37,047 nt of DNA from Thermoproteota archaeon. Lineage in GTDB: Archaea; Thermoproteota; Bathyarchaeia; Bathyarchaeales; Bathycorpusculaceae. How positions within the stretch are numbered: position 1 is the stretch's first letter; each line of letters begins with the position of its first letter. Location of the stretch: assembly GCA_012513715.1 (NCBI GenBank), contig JAAZBP010000070.1, forward strand, positions 1-37,047, given 5' to 3'. The translations under genes were made by a program, and so were the position numbers. Shown piece by piece: positions 8,133 through 17,618 of this stretch. Under the pieces are notes generated by a model. That model was not told where the DNA came from. It was given only the letters and a program-made list of their open reading frames with translations, and did no database searches.

Positions 8133-8407
8133 AGATATCAATAATACTAATAGCTTTGTGATAATCAGTGTAACTATAAGATAGAAGTGTTTTCAAAGGG
8201 TAAATTGATGCTCGAGAATGTTGATTGATTTTTCAGAAATAAGAAAGCATGTTTCAAATTTTGAGTAGATTTCAAGAAAACAATTTTGTTCTGCTTAATC
8301 AAGACTAGTAATGAAATGGAAAAAATAGGCCAGTTACAACAAAACAACAAAAACATAAATTGACTAAAATACCTGAACCTTAAACATACAAAAGAAAAAA
8401 GGTTAAA

Positions 8408-8701
8408 CTAGTTTTTACAGTAGTTTTTTATCGGCGACAGGGGGACAGTAAAAGTTTCTAATACGCCTTCAACTAACCTTATTTTATCTGACACAAAACG
8501 CAATGCATCCATGTTTTTATCTGCCTGAAACAGGATAGCAAAATCCCATTCCCCAAATACTTGGTAGGCTTCTTGAAGTTTTATACCGTCAAGGGGTTGC
8601 TCACTGAGCTCCATTAATGGTTCATAGAGTTTGGCAGCCATGTTTGGACTGATTTTTATTAATGTAAGGTATTTTTGGCAAGAATCAACCAAAGAGTTCA
8701 C
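8408..8701 (-). CDS. Stand-alone Lrp/AsnC ligand-binding (RAM) domain protein
   Basis: A 97-residue protein from a GTG start. The second half, GEWDFAILFQADKNMDALRF followed by VEGVLETFTV, has the beta-alpha-beta pattern and wording of the Lrp/AsnC C-terminal effector-binding domain (RAM fold). There is no helix-turn-helix, so it cannot bind DNA alone. Stand-alone RAM proteins in archaea bind amino acids or associate with full-length Lrp proteins. It lies between the radical SAM gene (convergent) and a winged-helix regulator on the same strand. No Shine-Dalgarno is evident. The domain call is fairly secure; the ligand is unknown. Confidence 0.7.
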   Translation of the reverse strand: MNSLVDSCQKYLTLIKISPNMAAKLYEPLMELSEQPLDGIKLQEAYQVFGEWDFAILFQADKNMDALRFVSDKIRLVEGVLETFTVPLSPIKNYCKN

Positions 8702-8821
8702 CTAATCAATGTATGTTTTTTAACCCTAAAAAGGTAATGTTTTTTATTATTCTTAACTTGATGACCACATCGTACTATAGCAATATAACAATTTAATTGT
8801 AAAACGAAAATATTAGTTAGT

Positions 8822-9322
8822 TCATAGGTGGTAACCAGACAGTTTCTGTTCTAGTTCAATAATTTTTGATTGAAATTTGGGGTTTCTATATACTTCAACC
8901 GTGGCTCTCATGCTAGCATATAAAGAGAAGTCGCCTGGATCAACTCCTTCAGGAACATCACTGAAATTTGATAGTTTAATCATCATTGCTTTTTGAATAT
9001 CCGAGTATATGATGTAGGCTTCTTGTAGCGCGGGGTTTTTTGGTGATAAGCTGAAGTATTGATGTGGAGTATACCATGTGGCTGTTGCTCGATAAAGTTT
9101 CTTTTCTATGTTTCCGACTCTTTTTGTTTTAGTTTGCTCTATCATTTTAGCTTTACAGAGTTTTTGGAATCTTCGCCAGATTTTTAACGTGGACAAGTTT
9201 AATTTTTTGGCAATTTCAGAAGGGGAATGTTCTGCTGCTACTAGTGCCTTTAGGATTTCCTGGTTTATTGGGTCAGAGATTAGGTTTGAGTCTTTGTTAT
9301 CGAGCATCTTTACTAGTTTCAT
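8822..9322 (-). CDS. Winged-helix (ArsR-like) transcription regulator
   Basis: A 166-residue regulator. Residues 20-80 form a winged helix: INQEILKALVAAEHSPSEIA, then LNLSTLKIWRRFQKL as recognition helix, then MIEQTKTKRVGNIEKKLYRA as wing. The C-terminal half is helical and probably dimerises. I use ATG 9322, not the longer reading at 9346, because a minus-strand TATA box (9346-9353) lies 28 nt upstream of 9322 and the extension would run through the core promoter. The message would be leaderless. It is divergent from an ABC-2 exporter, with a perfect 12-bp palindrome between TATA and start, so it most likely controls that exporter and itself. Confidence 0.8.
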   Translation of the reverse strand: MKLVKMLDNKDSNLISDPINQEILKALVAAEHSPSEIAKKLNLSTLKIWRRFQKLCKAKMIEQTKTKRVGNIEKKLYRATATWYTPHQYFSLSPKNPALQEAYIIYSDIQKAMMIKLSNFSDVPEGVDPGDFSLYASMRATVEVYRNPKFQSKIIELEQKLSGYHL

Positions 9323-9327
9323 ATAGT

Positions 9328-9339
9328 GAAAACGTTTTC
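9328..9339. promoter_or_regulatory. Perfect 12-bp palindrome, candidate operator
   Basis: GAAAACGTTTTC reads the same on both strands. It sits between the TATA box (9346-9353) and the start (9322) of the winged-helix gene, where a bound dimer would block transcription. It is a good candidate site for the regulator's own binding. Confidence 0.5.
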
Positions 9340-9345
9340 GGCGCA

Positions 9346-9353
9346 CTTAAATA
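9346..9353. promoter_or_regulatory. Shared TATA box of the divergent regulator and ABC genes
   Basis: CTTAAATA. Read on the minus strand (TATTTAAG) it lies 28 nt before ATG 9322. Read on the plus strand it predicts a start near 9377 and a leader with AAAAAGGAAAAGG just before the ABC ATPase ATG. A second possible plus TATA, AATAAATA, is near 9372-9379. Confidence 0.45.
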
Positions 9354-9405
9354 CCTATTTGTCGTTAAGACACAATAAATAATAAAAGAAAAAGGAAAAG
9401 GCACC

Positions 9406-10347
9406 ATGATAGAAACTAAAAACTTGACAAGAAAATTCCGCAACATAACAGCAGTAGACAACATTTCTTTTAATATAGAAAAAGGTGAGGTTTTTGGTTT
9501 CTTGGGTCCAAACGGAGCGGGTAAAACAACCACAATAAGAATGTTAGCATGCTTGATTTCGCCCACAGAAGGCACAGCTACTGTCGCAGGATATGATATC
9601 CGAAGTGACCCGACTAAAGTGAGAGAATCAATCGGCATATTAACAGAGAACCCCAGTCTCTATGAAAGGCTTACAGCCTATGAAAACATGGATTTCTTTG
9701 CTGCTGCTTACGGAATTAAAACATCAGATGAAAGACAACAGAGAATCAGAGAGTTACTTGATTTTTTTAATCTCTGGGATCGAAGAAATGATAAAGTAGC
9801 TACTTTCAGCAAAGGCATGAAACAGAAATTAGCCATTGTTAGAGCTATTGTACATAGACCACCAGTACTATTTTTAGATGAGCCCACAGCGGGATTAGAT
9901 CCAGAGTCAGCTAAAGAAATTCGAGATTTAATGTTTCAATTAAGTCAGCATGAGAAACGTACAATACTATTATGCACTCACCATTTAGAAGATGCTGAAA
10001 AACTTTGCAAAAGAGTCTTAATAATGAATAAAGGGCGCTGCATATTGACAGGCAGTCCTAATGAGCTACGTGATAAAATAAATCCTCAACCTGTTTTAGA
10101 AATTGAATTAACAAAAGTATCGTCTATAGTTTTAAATGCGATTAAAAACGAGAATTATGCTAAAGAAGTCAAAGTGTTAGACCAAGAAAACATAATTGCA
10201 GTAAGTGTTGGCGATGCTCGTGTTGACACTCCTAAAATTGTACGAACAATAGTTGAAGCTCAAGGGCAGATTCTCTCAGTAAAACTTTTACGCCCTTCAC
10301 TTGAAGAGGCATATCTTAAACTAATAAAGGAAGGGAAACAACAATGA
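9406..10347 (+). CDS. ABC transporter ATPase, NatA/CcmA type
   Basis: A 313-residue nucleotide-binding subunit of an ABC-2 exporter. Walker A is GPNGAGKTTT (near residue 37), the signature is FSKGMKQKLA, Walker B is VLFLDEP followed by TAGLDPES, and the H-loop is CTHHLEDAE. The C-terminal 80 residues are the extension usual in drug and Na+ efflux ATPases. A purine-rich AAGGAAAAGG precedes the ATG. It overlaps the permease gene by 4 nt (ATGA), a sign of coupled translation. The divergent winged-helix gene is its likely regulator. Substrate is unknown: drug, lipid, peptide or Na+ are all possible. Confidence 0.93.
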   Translation: MIETKNLTRKFRNITAVDNISFNIEKGEVFGFLGPNGAGKTTTIRMLACLISPTEGTATVAGYDIRSDPTKVRESIGILTENPSLYERLTAYENMDFFAAAYGIKTSDERQQRIRELLDFFNLWDRRNDKVATFSKGMKQKLAIVRAIVHRPPVLFLDEPTAGLDPESAKEIRDLMFQLSQHEKRTILLCTHHLEDAEKLCKRVLIMNKGRCILTGSPNELRDKINPQPVLEIELTKVSSIVLNAIKNENYAKEVKVLDQENIIAVSVGDARVDTPKIVRTIVEAQGQILSVKLLRPSLEEAYLKLIKEGKQQ

Positions 10348-11165
10348 ACATGCAAAAAGCATGGCTAGTTTTTAAAAAAGACTGGCTAGAAATAAAGAGA
10401 AATTGGCAAGTACTCTTACCAATAATTTTGTTACCACTAATTTTTTCAGTAGTATTTCCAATCATTATTTCATCAGTTTCAAATGCACCAACACAAGACG
10501 TTTCCAGTGGCGACTTTCAATTGTTAACAGCCAACTTGCCCGCGGATGTACAAGCTCTACTTGCTGAGATGACACCTAACCAAGTTATGGTGTATATTAT
10601 GGTGCTATATTTCTTCGCACCTTTCTTCTTAATAATTCCAGTGATGGCTTCAAGTGTAATGGCTTCAGACAGTTTCGCAGGTGAAAGAGAAAGAAAAACA
10701 ATAGAAGCACTCTTAGCTACACCAATATCAAACAGCGAACTTTTAATGGGCAAAATCTTGGTGAGTTTTATTCCAGCAATGATTGTTACAATAGCATCCT
10801 TTGCAGTCTACTCGACAATAGTGGATATAATAACCTTTGAAATATTCAACGGAATTTTGTTGCTACCAAATGCTAATTGGCTTATAATGATATTTGGAGT
10901 TGCTCCAGTAATAGCTATATGCAGTATAGGTTTAACTGTGATAATATCAGCTAAAGTTAAGGGATTCAAAGAGGCTCAACAGATAAGTGTTATACTTCTT
11001 TTGCCAGTATTAGGCTTAGTTTTTGGTCAGATGTCAGGCTTAATTATTCTTGGGCCTTTAGTGTTAGCTGCACTTATAGGAATATTGGCAGTTGTAGATG
11101 TTGCTATAATCTATGCAGGAGTGAGAATGTTTCAGAGAGAAGAAATTCTTGCAAAAAACAACTAA
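10344..11165 (+). CDS. ABC-2 family permease
   Basis: A 273-residue membrane subunit partnering the ATPase just upstream. It begins with a cytoplasmic helix (KKDWLEIKRNWQ), then a first membrane segment, an external loop of about 40 residues, and the intracellular GERERKTIEALLATPISNSE segment, the signature coupling helix of ABC-2 (NatB-like) exporters. Several more hydrophobic segments follow, about six in all. Its start overlaps the ATPase stop. Nothing in the sequence reveals the cargo. Confidence 0.9.
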   Translation: MNMQKAWLVFKKDWLEIKRNWQVLLPIILLPLIFSVVFPIIISSVSNAPTQDVSSGDFQLLTANLPADVQALLAEMTPNQVMVYIMVLYFFAPFFLIIPVMASSVMASDSFAGERERKTIEALLATPISNSELLMGKILVSFIPAMIVTIASFAVYSTIVDIITFEIFNGILLLPNANWLIMIFGVAPVIAICSIGLTVIISAKVKGFKEAQQISVILLLPVLGLVFGQMSGLIILGPLVLAALIGILAVVDVAIIYAGVRMFQREEILAKNN

Positions 11166-11327
11166 CTTTCAAATTGAAAACGAATATAGATAAAAAAATC
11201 TACAGCGAAAAAACACAAACAACTATCATCTTTTTTTAAGGCATATTGAATTCAAACAGAGCGCAGAAACTCCTTTAAATGCATCGGGATTATTGTACCG
11301 TTTAAGATAAAGGGGGCTGTGGCTAAG

Positions 11328-14315
11328 ATGGAGCAGAACAACAATAATTCTATAGATACCTTAGTAAAAAACATGAAGCCAGCCCTGAGTACAGAAGAAA
11401 TTGCTAGTTTATCAAGTGAAGAAGTTGTAAAATATTTTAATACCTCACAAAATGGTTTAAGCTCTGAACAGGCAGCAGAACGCCTAGAATATTACGGTCC
11501 TAATGAATTAGCACGTCAACATAAACATTCGGCAATCAAAGAGTTCTTGTTGCATTTTAAAAGCCCTTTTGTCATTATTCTTTTGATCGCAGGAATAGTT
11601 TCTGGTTTTTTAGGTGAAATCGCTAACACCATAATTATTTTAGTTATTATCTTTGTCAGTGTAATTCTTGGTTACTATCAAGAAAATAAAGCTGAAAAAG
11701 CAGCTCAATTATTAAAACAAAAAGTAACTTCAACTGCAACTGTAATACGTGACAGCATCAAACAAGAGATCAAATTCCCCGAGATAGTACCAGGAGACAT
11801 AATATATCTCTCAGCAGGAGACATAGCTCCTGCAGATGCTAGAGTTATCAGCGCAAAAGACTTATTCATAAACCAATCTGCACTTACTGGAGAATCATTT
11901 CCAGTTGAAAAAATTTCTGGAGCTATAAAAGGTAAACAAAACTCGACTTCCGAGTGGAATAATTATTGTTTTATGGGCACCTCTGTTGTCAGCGGTTCAG
12001 CAACAGCTGTAGTAGTTAAAACAGGTGGAGCAACCGAATATGGTAAAATAGCTAAAAAACTTATGGAGAAAACTCCAGAAACCGAGTTTGAAAGAGGAAT
12101 CAAGGGTTTTGGTTTCCTTATTATGCAAGTCACTTTTTTGCTAGTGATTTTTGTATTCATGACGATATCTCTACGCAATCCAACAGAGATGGGTGTTATA
12201 GAGGCTTTACTTTTTGCTGTAGCATTAGCGGTTGGGCTAACACCTGAATTGTTGCCCATGATCATAACAATTAATCTATCTCGAGGCGCAATGGCTATGT
12301 CCAAAAAAGAAGTCATAGTCAAACGTCTTTCTGCTATAGAAAATTTTGGCAGTATGAACGTATTATGCACTGATAAAACAGGTACATTAACTGAGAACAG
12401 AATTAAACTTGTGTTAAACGTAAACCTTGAAGGTGAAGAAGACAAGAAAGTCTTTCTAAATTCATTCCTGAACAGCAATTTTCAAACTGGACTAAAAAGT
12501 CCTTTAGATGAAGCAATACTAAAACATAAAGAGATAGACGTATCTAAATACAATAAAATTGATGAAGTACCTTTTGATTTTATACGAAGACGTGTTTCAG
12601 TTGTAGTAGAAGAGTTAGGTCAAAGATTTTTTGTAGCTAAGGGCGCACCTGAAGAGATAATGAAAGTCTGCTCATATTACGAGCAGAGAGAAGTGATAGC
12701 TGATCTCAATGAAGAAGCGCAAAAAAATATTTTACAGAAATACGATGAATACAGTGCCAGAGGCTTACGTGTTTTAGGTGTAGCATACAAAAGACTCAAA
12801 GAAGAGAAAAAGACCTACTCAATAAACGACGAAGTAGACATGATCTTTTTAGGTTTTGTAGCTTTTCTTGATCCACCTAAAGAGACAGCTAAGCAATCAC
12901 TTCAACTTTTAACCAGAGCAGGCATCGAATTAAAAATATTAACAGGCGATAATGAACTTGTCACAAGAAAAGTCTGTGAAGACCTAGGGTTAGAAATTAA
13001 GGGGATAGCAGTAGGCAACGATTTAGCAAACAAAACTGATGAAGCTTTAATGGCAATTGTTGAGGAAGCAAATGTATTTTGCCGTGTAAACCCGATTCAG
13101 AAAGACCGTATAATAAGTTTACTCAAAACAAATGGACATGTTGTAGGATACATGGGTGATGGAATAAATGATGCACCTTCACTAAAAAATTGTGACGTGG
13201 GAATTTCTGTCGATAATGCTGTAGATGTAGCTAGAGAATCAGCTGATATTATTCTCTCAAAAAATGACCTGACGGTTCTCGCAGAAGGAGTCTTTGAAGG
13301 ACGAAAAACCTTTGGAAACACAATGAAATATATTATGATTGGAGTAAGCTCAAACTTTGGCAACATGTTTAGTGTTGCAGGAGCAGCTATATTCCTAACA
13401 TTCCTGCCTATGTTGCCTGTCCAAATTTTATTAAACAATTTACTTTACGATATATCTCAGTCTACAATAACAACTGACAAAGTTGATGAAGAATACATTG
13501 AACGCCCAAAACGTTGGGATATGACCTTCATTAAACGTTTTATGATTTCTCTTGGACCAGTCAGCTCCATATTTGACTTCTTAACCTTCTTTATAATGCT
13601 GTATATTTTCAACGCTGGACCAGCTTTATTCCGTACAGCATGGTTTGTGGAGTCAATAATTACAGCAGTAATAGTCGTATTTGTAATTAGAACTAGACGA
13701 AGACCCTTCTGGAAAAGCAAACCAAGCAGATATTTGATATTCAGTAGCATAGCAATAATTGTATTTGCTTTGATAGTACCCAACACCCCGCTTGGACAAA
13801 TATTTGGTTTTGTTCCACTTCCACCGTTATTCTTTGGAATCTTGATACTGATCATCGGAGCTTACGTAATCTTAGCGGAAGTCATTAAAGGGTACTTCTA
13901 TAAGAGACATGCATATCGCCTTGAGCAGGTTCTGGTGCCCAAAAGAGCGTTATATGTTACGAAAACTGCTAAACTCATGCAGGACATGATAGCAGCGATA
14001 AGTCTTCGTAGCGAAGATGAATTTACAATAGAATCATTAAACGACGACCTTAATCACGCACTAAGTTACCCGATAAACTTCAACCAAGTGGCAAGAAACC
14101 TACAATATCTGAGACGTTCAAACCTAATCAGCGTAGATTGGAAAGAGAGAACAATAAAACGTGAAACATCATTATCCGAATACGTTCAGAAAAGCATCAT
14201 AAATGGACCTATGTGGGAAAAAATAAGTAACGAGTGGCTTAGAATAAACAATTTACTGCTAAATAAATATGGCACGGTCAATACTGAATACGAAGATTTA
14301 CTACCAAAACAATAA
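11328..14315 (+). CDS. mgtA: MgtA-type Mg2+ P-type ATPase with C-terminal winged-helix tail
   Basis: A 995-residue P3B-type ATPase that imports Mg2+. Present are the TGES loop (LTGESFPVEK), the M4 motif VGLTPELLPMI characteristic of MgtA/MgtB, the phosphorylation motif DKTGT (Asp349), KGAPEEIM in the nucleotide domain, and the hinge GDGINDAPS. Bacterial MgtA is about 900 residues; here about 120 extra residues follow the last membrane helix. They read as helices ending in INFNQVARNLQYLRRSNLIS and a basic strand (VDWKERTIKR), a winged-helix pattern. I use ATG 11328: AAAGGGGG (11309-11316) is 11 nt away, against 2 nt for the GTG at 11319. TTTAAAT near 11274-11280 is a likely TATA box. The enzyme call is sure; the tail call is moderate. 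Confidence 0.93.
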   Translation: MEQNNNNSIDTLVKNMKPALSTEEIASLSSEEVVKYFNTSQNGLSSEQAAERLEYYGPNELARQHKHSAIKEFLLHFKSPFVIILLIAGIVSGFLGEIANTIIILVIIFVSVILGYYQENKAEKAAQLLKQKVTSTATVIRDSIKQEIKFPEIVPGDIIYLSAGDIAPADARVISAKDLFINQSALTGESFPVEKISGAIKGKQNSTSEWNNYCFMGTSVVSGSATAVVVKTGGATEYGKIAKKLMEKTPETEFERGIKGFGFLIMQVTFLLVIFVFMTISLRNPTEMGVIEALLFAVALAVGLTPELLPMIITINLSRGAMAMSKKEVIVKRLSAIENFGSMNVLCTDKTGTLTENRIKLVLNVNLEGEEDKKVFLNSFLNSNFQTGLKSPLDEAILKHKEIDVSKYNKIDEVPFDFIRRRVSVVVEELGQRFFVAKGAPEEIMKVCSYYEQREVIADLNEEAQKNILQKYDEYSARGLRVLGVAYKRLKEEKKTYSINDEVDMIFLGFVAFLDPPKETAKQSLQLLTRAGIELKILTGDNELVTRKVCEDLGLEIKGIAVGNDLANKTDEALMAIVEEANVFCRVNPIQKDRIISLLKTNGHVVGYMGDGINDAPSLKNCDVGISVDNAVDVARESADIILSKNDLTVLAEGVFEGRKTFGNTMKYIMIGVSSNFGNMFSVAGAAIFLTFLPMLPVQILLNNLLYDISQSTITTDKVDEEYIERPKRWDMTFIKRFMISLGPVSSIFDFLTFFIMLYIFNAGPALFRTAWFVESIITAVIVVFVIRTRRRPFWKSKPSRYLIFSSIAIIVFALIVPNTPLGQIFGFVPLPPLFFGILILIIGAYVILAEVIKGYFYKRHAYRLEQVLVPKRALYVTKTAKLMQDMIAAISLRSEDEFTIESLNDDLNHALSYPINFNQVARNLQYLRRSNLISVDWKERTIKRETSLSEYVQKSIINGPMWEKISNEWLRINNLLLNKYGTVNTEYEDLLPKQ

Positions 14316-14487
14316 AACAGTTTACTAACTTTATAAATTGCTAAATTGCAAAAGTTTAGTCCAACCATAGACCATCAATATTTGATTTTTAATTATGTAC
14401 AAAATTGAAGAAATATTAAATCTATAACTTGTAGTGAAGACTGTAAAAAAGTAAAAAAATTATTATTTAAAAGGGGAAAAAGGTGCT

Positions 14488-15612
14488 TTATTCAGCGCCT
14501 GCAGCTGCATCAACTATTTTCTTAATTTCTTTGTTTAATGCATCCGGTAGACCCAGAATACTTACATCCATAAATCCGCGTATTATCAAAGATACTGCTT
14601 GTTCACGAGATAATTTTCGTGTCATTAGATAAGTAATTTCTTTTTCGCTAATTTTTCCAACGGCAGCTTCATGTGTTATTTCAACGCCTTTTTTACGGGC
14701 AATTAATTCGGGGATTGATTGCATAAAAGAAATATCATCAAAAATTAATCCTTGACATTCTAGGTGTCCTTTACAGTCTGAGTTATCGCCGTCTATTAGA
14801 CCACGGATTATCATTTTTGAGCCATCTCGAGTAATCGCGCGGCTTACCATTTCTGCTTTACTGCCTTTCCCAGTCAGAACTGCTTTTGAACCTAAATCTA
14901 ATAGACTATTTTTATGTCCATATACTATGCTATTAAATATTACACGGGAATTTTCACCGTTACAGTAAGCGGCAGGATACATTTGAGTATCTCGTACAGG
15001 GCGCATACAAACATAGTTGGAGATGAATGTGGCATTATCATCAATTTGTGTAGCACTTCGAGGCCTTACAAAAGTGTTTTCGCCCCATTGATGAATCATT
15101 GTAAAGTTTAGAAGGGCACCTTTTTTAACGTATATTTCTGAAATACCTAAGTGCGCTGCTTGTGGAACGTTAGAATGTTGTACACAACTAGTGATTATGT
15201 GTGCTTTTGAGTCTTCTTCTGCAATTATTATATTGTGAACTCTCTGTTCCAGATTTTGTTTAGAGATAAGCATACATGACTGTAGTGGAAATGCTATTTC
15301 TGCGCCTTTAAAAATACGCATAAAGTAACCTCCACTGTAATCTTCAGCTACCTTCTTGGTATATTCGTCTTTATCTTTATCTACAAGTTTCCAGCGATAA
15401 TCTTCAAGCCAAGGATACTTTTTCAGTGCTACTTTGATATCCAACAGCTCTAGTTTACCCTCATATAATTCATTCACTTTAGACGCTATTGTCTGTTGGT
15501 CTAAGTGGACGAATGTTGCAGATCGATTCTTTTCTTCAGTTTCAAGACCTGCCTGTTTTGCTTCCTCGAGGATTTTATGAGGAATTTTAGTTAAATCAGT
15601 TGGTTTACTCAA
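14488..15612 (-). CDS. sufB: SufB/SufD-family Fe-S cluster scaffold protein
   Basis: A 374-residue right-handed beta-helix scaffold protein for Fe-S cluster assembly with SufC. The C-terminal motif THEAAVGKISEKEITYLMTR corresponds to the conserved HEA region of SufB (His314, Glu315). ECQGLIF places Cys286 where SufB has its essential cysteine, so SufB function is favoured over SufD. It is shorter than E. coli SufB (about 495), as expected of the minimal archaeal SufBC systems with a single SufB/D subunit. Its start overlaps the end of sufC by 8 nt. No other suf genes are near. High confidence. Confidence 0.93.
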   Translation of the reverse strand: MSKPTDLTKIPHKILEEAKQAGLETEEKNRSATFVHLDQQTIASKVNELYEGKLELLDIKVALKKYPWLEDYRWKLVDKDKDEYTKKVAEDYSGGYFMRIFKGAEIAFPLQSCMLISKQNLEQRVHNIIIAEEDSKAHIITSCVQHSNVPQAAHLGISEIYVKKGALLNFTMIHQWGENTFVRPRSATQIDDNATFISNYVCMRPVRDTQMYPAAYCNGENSRVIFNSIVYGHKNSLLDLGSKAVLTGKGSKAEMVSRAITRDGSKMIIRGLIDGDNSDCKGHLECQGLIFDDISFMQSIPELIARKKGVEITHEAAVGKISEKEITYLMTRKLSREQAVSLIIRGFMDVSILGLPDALNKEIKKIVDAAAGAE

Positions 15613-16363
15613 CTTTCCAACCCTCCCGGGTTCTTATTCTACAAGCAACACATTCTTCATAACCTAATTTTTTGATTTCTTCGTATATCCTTAGAGGGTC
15701 TTTAAAGCAGTGGAATTGACCCTTTAGCAAGATGCAACCGTATAAAGCTTTAATGTAATCTAAGATATCGCCCTTGTGAGTTATTAGTAAAGCAGAACTT
15801 CCGGTTTTTTCAACATATTTTTGAATAGCTATTGCAATCATCCGTAAGCTTTCTACATCAACACCAGAATCCGGTTCATCTAGCAGGAGTAACTTTGGTT
15901 TAAGAAAAATCAGCTGCAGAATTTCGGAACGTTTTCTTTCGCCACCACTGAAACCCAGATTTACATCACGATGAAGAAAATTTGTTAATCGGAATTCTTC
16001 AATCTGCGCCGATTCTTCAGGACTAAACTCATCAGATGCTGTTTTTCCTAGACATAGTTTTAGCAAGTCACCAAGTTTTACACCTGTTATTTCAGGTGGA
16101 TTTTGGAAACTTACAATCATACCCATTTTAGCCCTTTCATCGATGCTTTTTTCTGTTATGTCAACGCCGTCAAACAATATTTTGCCACTGACAACCTCGT
16201 AACCAGGTAAGCCCATAAGTGTACCAATAAGCGTTGTTTTTCCTGAGCCATTAGGTCCAAAAAGGATGTGGCTAGCGCCTTCTTTCAGGCTGAAGTTTAG
16301 ATCTTTTAAGATTAGTTTATCTTCAACCTTAACTGATAAATTGTGAACTTCAAGTGTGTCCAT
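15605..16363 (-). CDS. sufC: Fe-S assembly ATPase SufC
   Basis: A 252-residue ABC-type ATPase that drives SufB. Walker A is GPNGSGKTT (near residue 35), then the SufC-specific stretch MGMIVSFQNPPEITGVKL at the Q-loop, the signature FSGGERKRSEI, Walker B LLLDEPDSGVD and the H-loop LLITHKGDIL. The DEPDSGVDVE wording is diagnostic of SufC. It overlaps sufB downstream; together they form the minimal SufCB module. The ATG is divergent from a polyferredoxin-like membrane protein gene that itself needs [4Fe-4S] clusters. Confidence 0.95.
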   Translation of the reverse strand: MDTLEVHNLSVKVEDKLILKDLNFSLKEGASHILFGPNGSGKTTLIGTLMGLPGYEVVSGKILFDGVDITEKSIDERAKMGMIVSFQNPPEITGVKLGDLLKLCLGKTASDEFSPEESAQIEEFRLTNFLHRDVNLGFSGGERKRSEILQLIFLKPKLLLLDEPDSGVDVESLRMIAIAIQKYVEKTGSSALLITHKGDILDYIKALYGCILLKGQFHCFKDPLRIYEEIKKLGYEECVACRIRTREGWKVE

Positions 16364-16519
16364 ATGTGGTCAAGTGGAATTGTTTTCATAGAAAATAAGC
16401 TTTATTACTTTTAACATGAAAATCGTAACTACTTTTGAGATAGAAATTAAATAATAGTTTTCATAGGACTGAACAATAGATCGGGAAAGAGATATTAAAA
16501 ATGAGAAAAAATCTATCTT

Positions 16520-17482
16520 TTGAATAATAAAAAACAATTAAAAATAGAGCGTATACAAAACATAAAATTTGGTTGCGAAAGCTTGAATTGGCTGAAAGAT
16601 AAAACAAAAAGATTCAGCATTATAAGGGTTAGTATCCAGTTATTATTTTTAATGCTAATTTTTTATGTATCAATTGTGGGTGTCTGGAAAGGAATCCTTT
16701 TACTAATAATATTTTTTGCAACAGTTTTTTTGGGCAGATTATTCTGCGGCTGGGTTTGTCCAATGGGATTATACATGGATATAATGACATTGTTACGCAG
16801 ATTATTGAGAATAAGTCACTGGTCTTTGCCAGAATCCCTAAATGGTGTATTACATAAAACTCGATATATAATCGCTTTAGTCATAATTGCATTAGCTCTA
16901 CCTGGCTTAGCAACTAGTTATACCGCTTTACATGACGTCAGTAAATTTTTATGGCTTCAACCACCATTTACAGTATACGCATTCCTTTTAGAGCCCCTTC
17001 AACCGCTTGTTCTACCATGGAGACCGCCCTTTGGGGCTTTAGCAGAAATAAGCGGTTTCTACCTAACTTTTCCATATGTAGGCGAAATTTTTCTCTATTT
17101 GAAAGATACAGGATTTGCCTTATTGCTATCATACATTTTTATCGTCATTGTATTAGGGATTTCATTTAAGGTTAGACGTTTCTGGTGTCGCTTCTGTCCC
17201 ACTGGTATATCGCTTGCAGCTATAAACAGGTTTAATCGATTTAAAAATATACCATTTTTGCGTCTAAGTAAAAAAGAGGAGAAATGCACCAAATGCGGCA
17301 TCTGTAAACGTGTTTGCCCAGTTCAAGTTACTGAGGTTTACGAGAGCAACAAAGACATCTACTCAACAATGTGCACTTTATGTCTTCGTTGTGTTGAGAT
17401 GTGCCCAGAATCAGACTGTTTGAGTTTAAAACTTAATGGCAAAACTATTTGTAAATCTCGCAACTGGCTAGAATCTGCTTAG
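16520..17482 (+). CDS. Membrane polyferredoxin, NapH/CcoG-like
   Basis: A 320-residue membrane iron-sulfur protein. After a basic N-terminus there are about five hydrophobic segments carrying two Cys-x3-Cys-Pro-type motifs on the cytoplasmic side: FCGWVCPMG and FWCRFCPTG, as in NapH, NosR and CcoG. The C-terminus has two ferredoxin motifs (CTKCGICKRVCP and CTLCLRCVEMCP). It probably moves electrons from a membrane donor to a cytoplasmic acceptor, or helps metal-cofactor maturation; no terminal reductase gene is adjacent. The start is a TTG. An 8-codon ORF (16501-16527, MRKNLSFE) overlaps this start and could couple translation. Divergent from sufCB. Confidence 0.85.
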   Translation: MNNKKQLKIERIQNIKFGCESLNWLKDKTKRFSIIRVSIQLLFLMLIFYVSIVGVWKGILLLIIFFATVFLGRLFCGWVCPMGLYMDIMTLLRRLLRISHWSLPESLNGVLHKTRYIIALVIIALALPGLATSYTALHDVSKFLWLQPPFTVYAFLLEPLQPLVLPWRPPFGALAEISGFYLTFPYVGEIFLYLKDTGFALLLSYIFIVIVLGISFKVRRFWCRFCPTGISLAAINRFNRFKNIPFLRLSKKEEKCTKCGICKRVCPVQVTEVYESNKDIYSTMCTLCLRCVEMCPESDCLSLKLNGKTICKSRNWLESA

Positions 17483-17618
17483 TAGTTTTCCCGCAGATCT
17501 AATTCAGGCAGTTAGAGCTTAAAAACAGATTAAAATCATAAAAACGCTGCCTAAATATATAAAAGAGCGGTAATTCTTTGCTTTCGAAAATCTCTCAGGC
17601 TGTGCATCAATTATAAAA

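Noticed and set aside
8174-8356. 60-codon minus-strand ORF between the radical SAM gene and the RAM-domain gene
   Set aside because: Low-complexity, Phe/Leu/Ser-rich translation of AT-rich DNA with no RBS or conserved pattern.
16382-16465. Direct repeat GTTTTCATA (16382-16390 and 16457-16465) in the suf/polyferredoxin promoter
   Set aside because: Nine AT-rich bases repeated twice could be chance in such DNA; no dyad symmetry or link to a regulator is visible.
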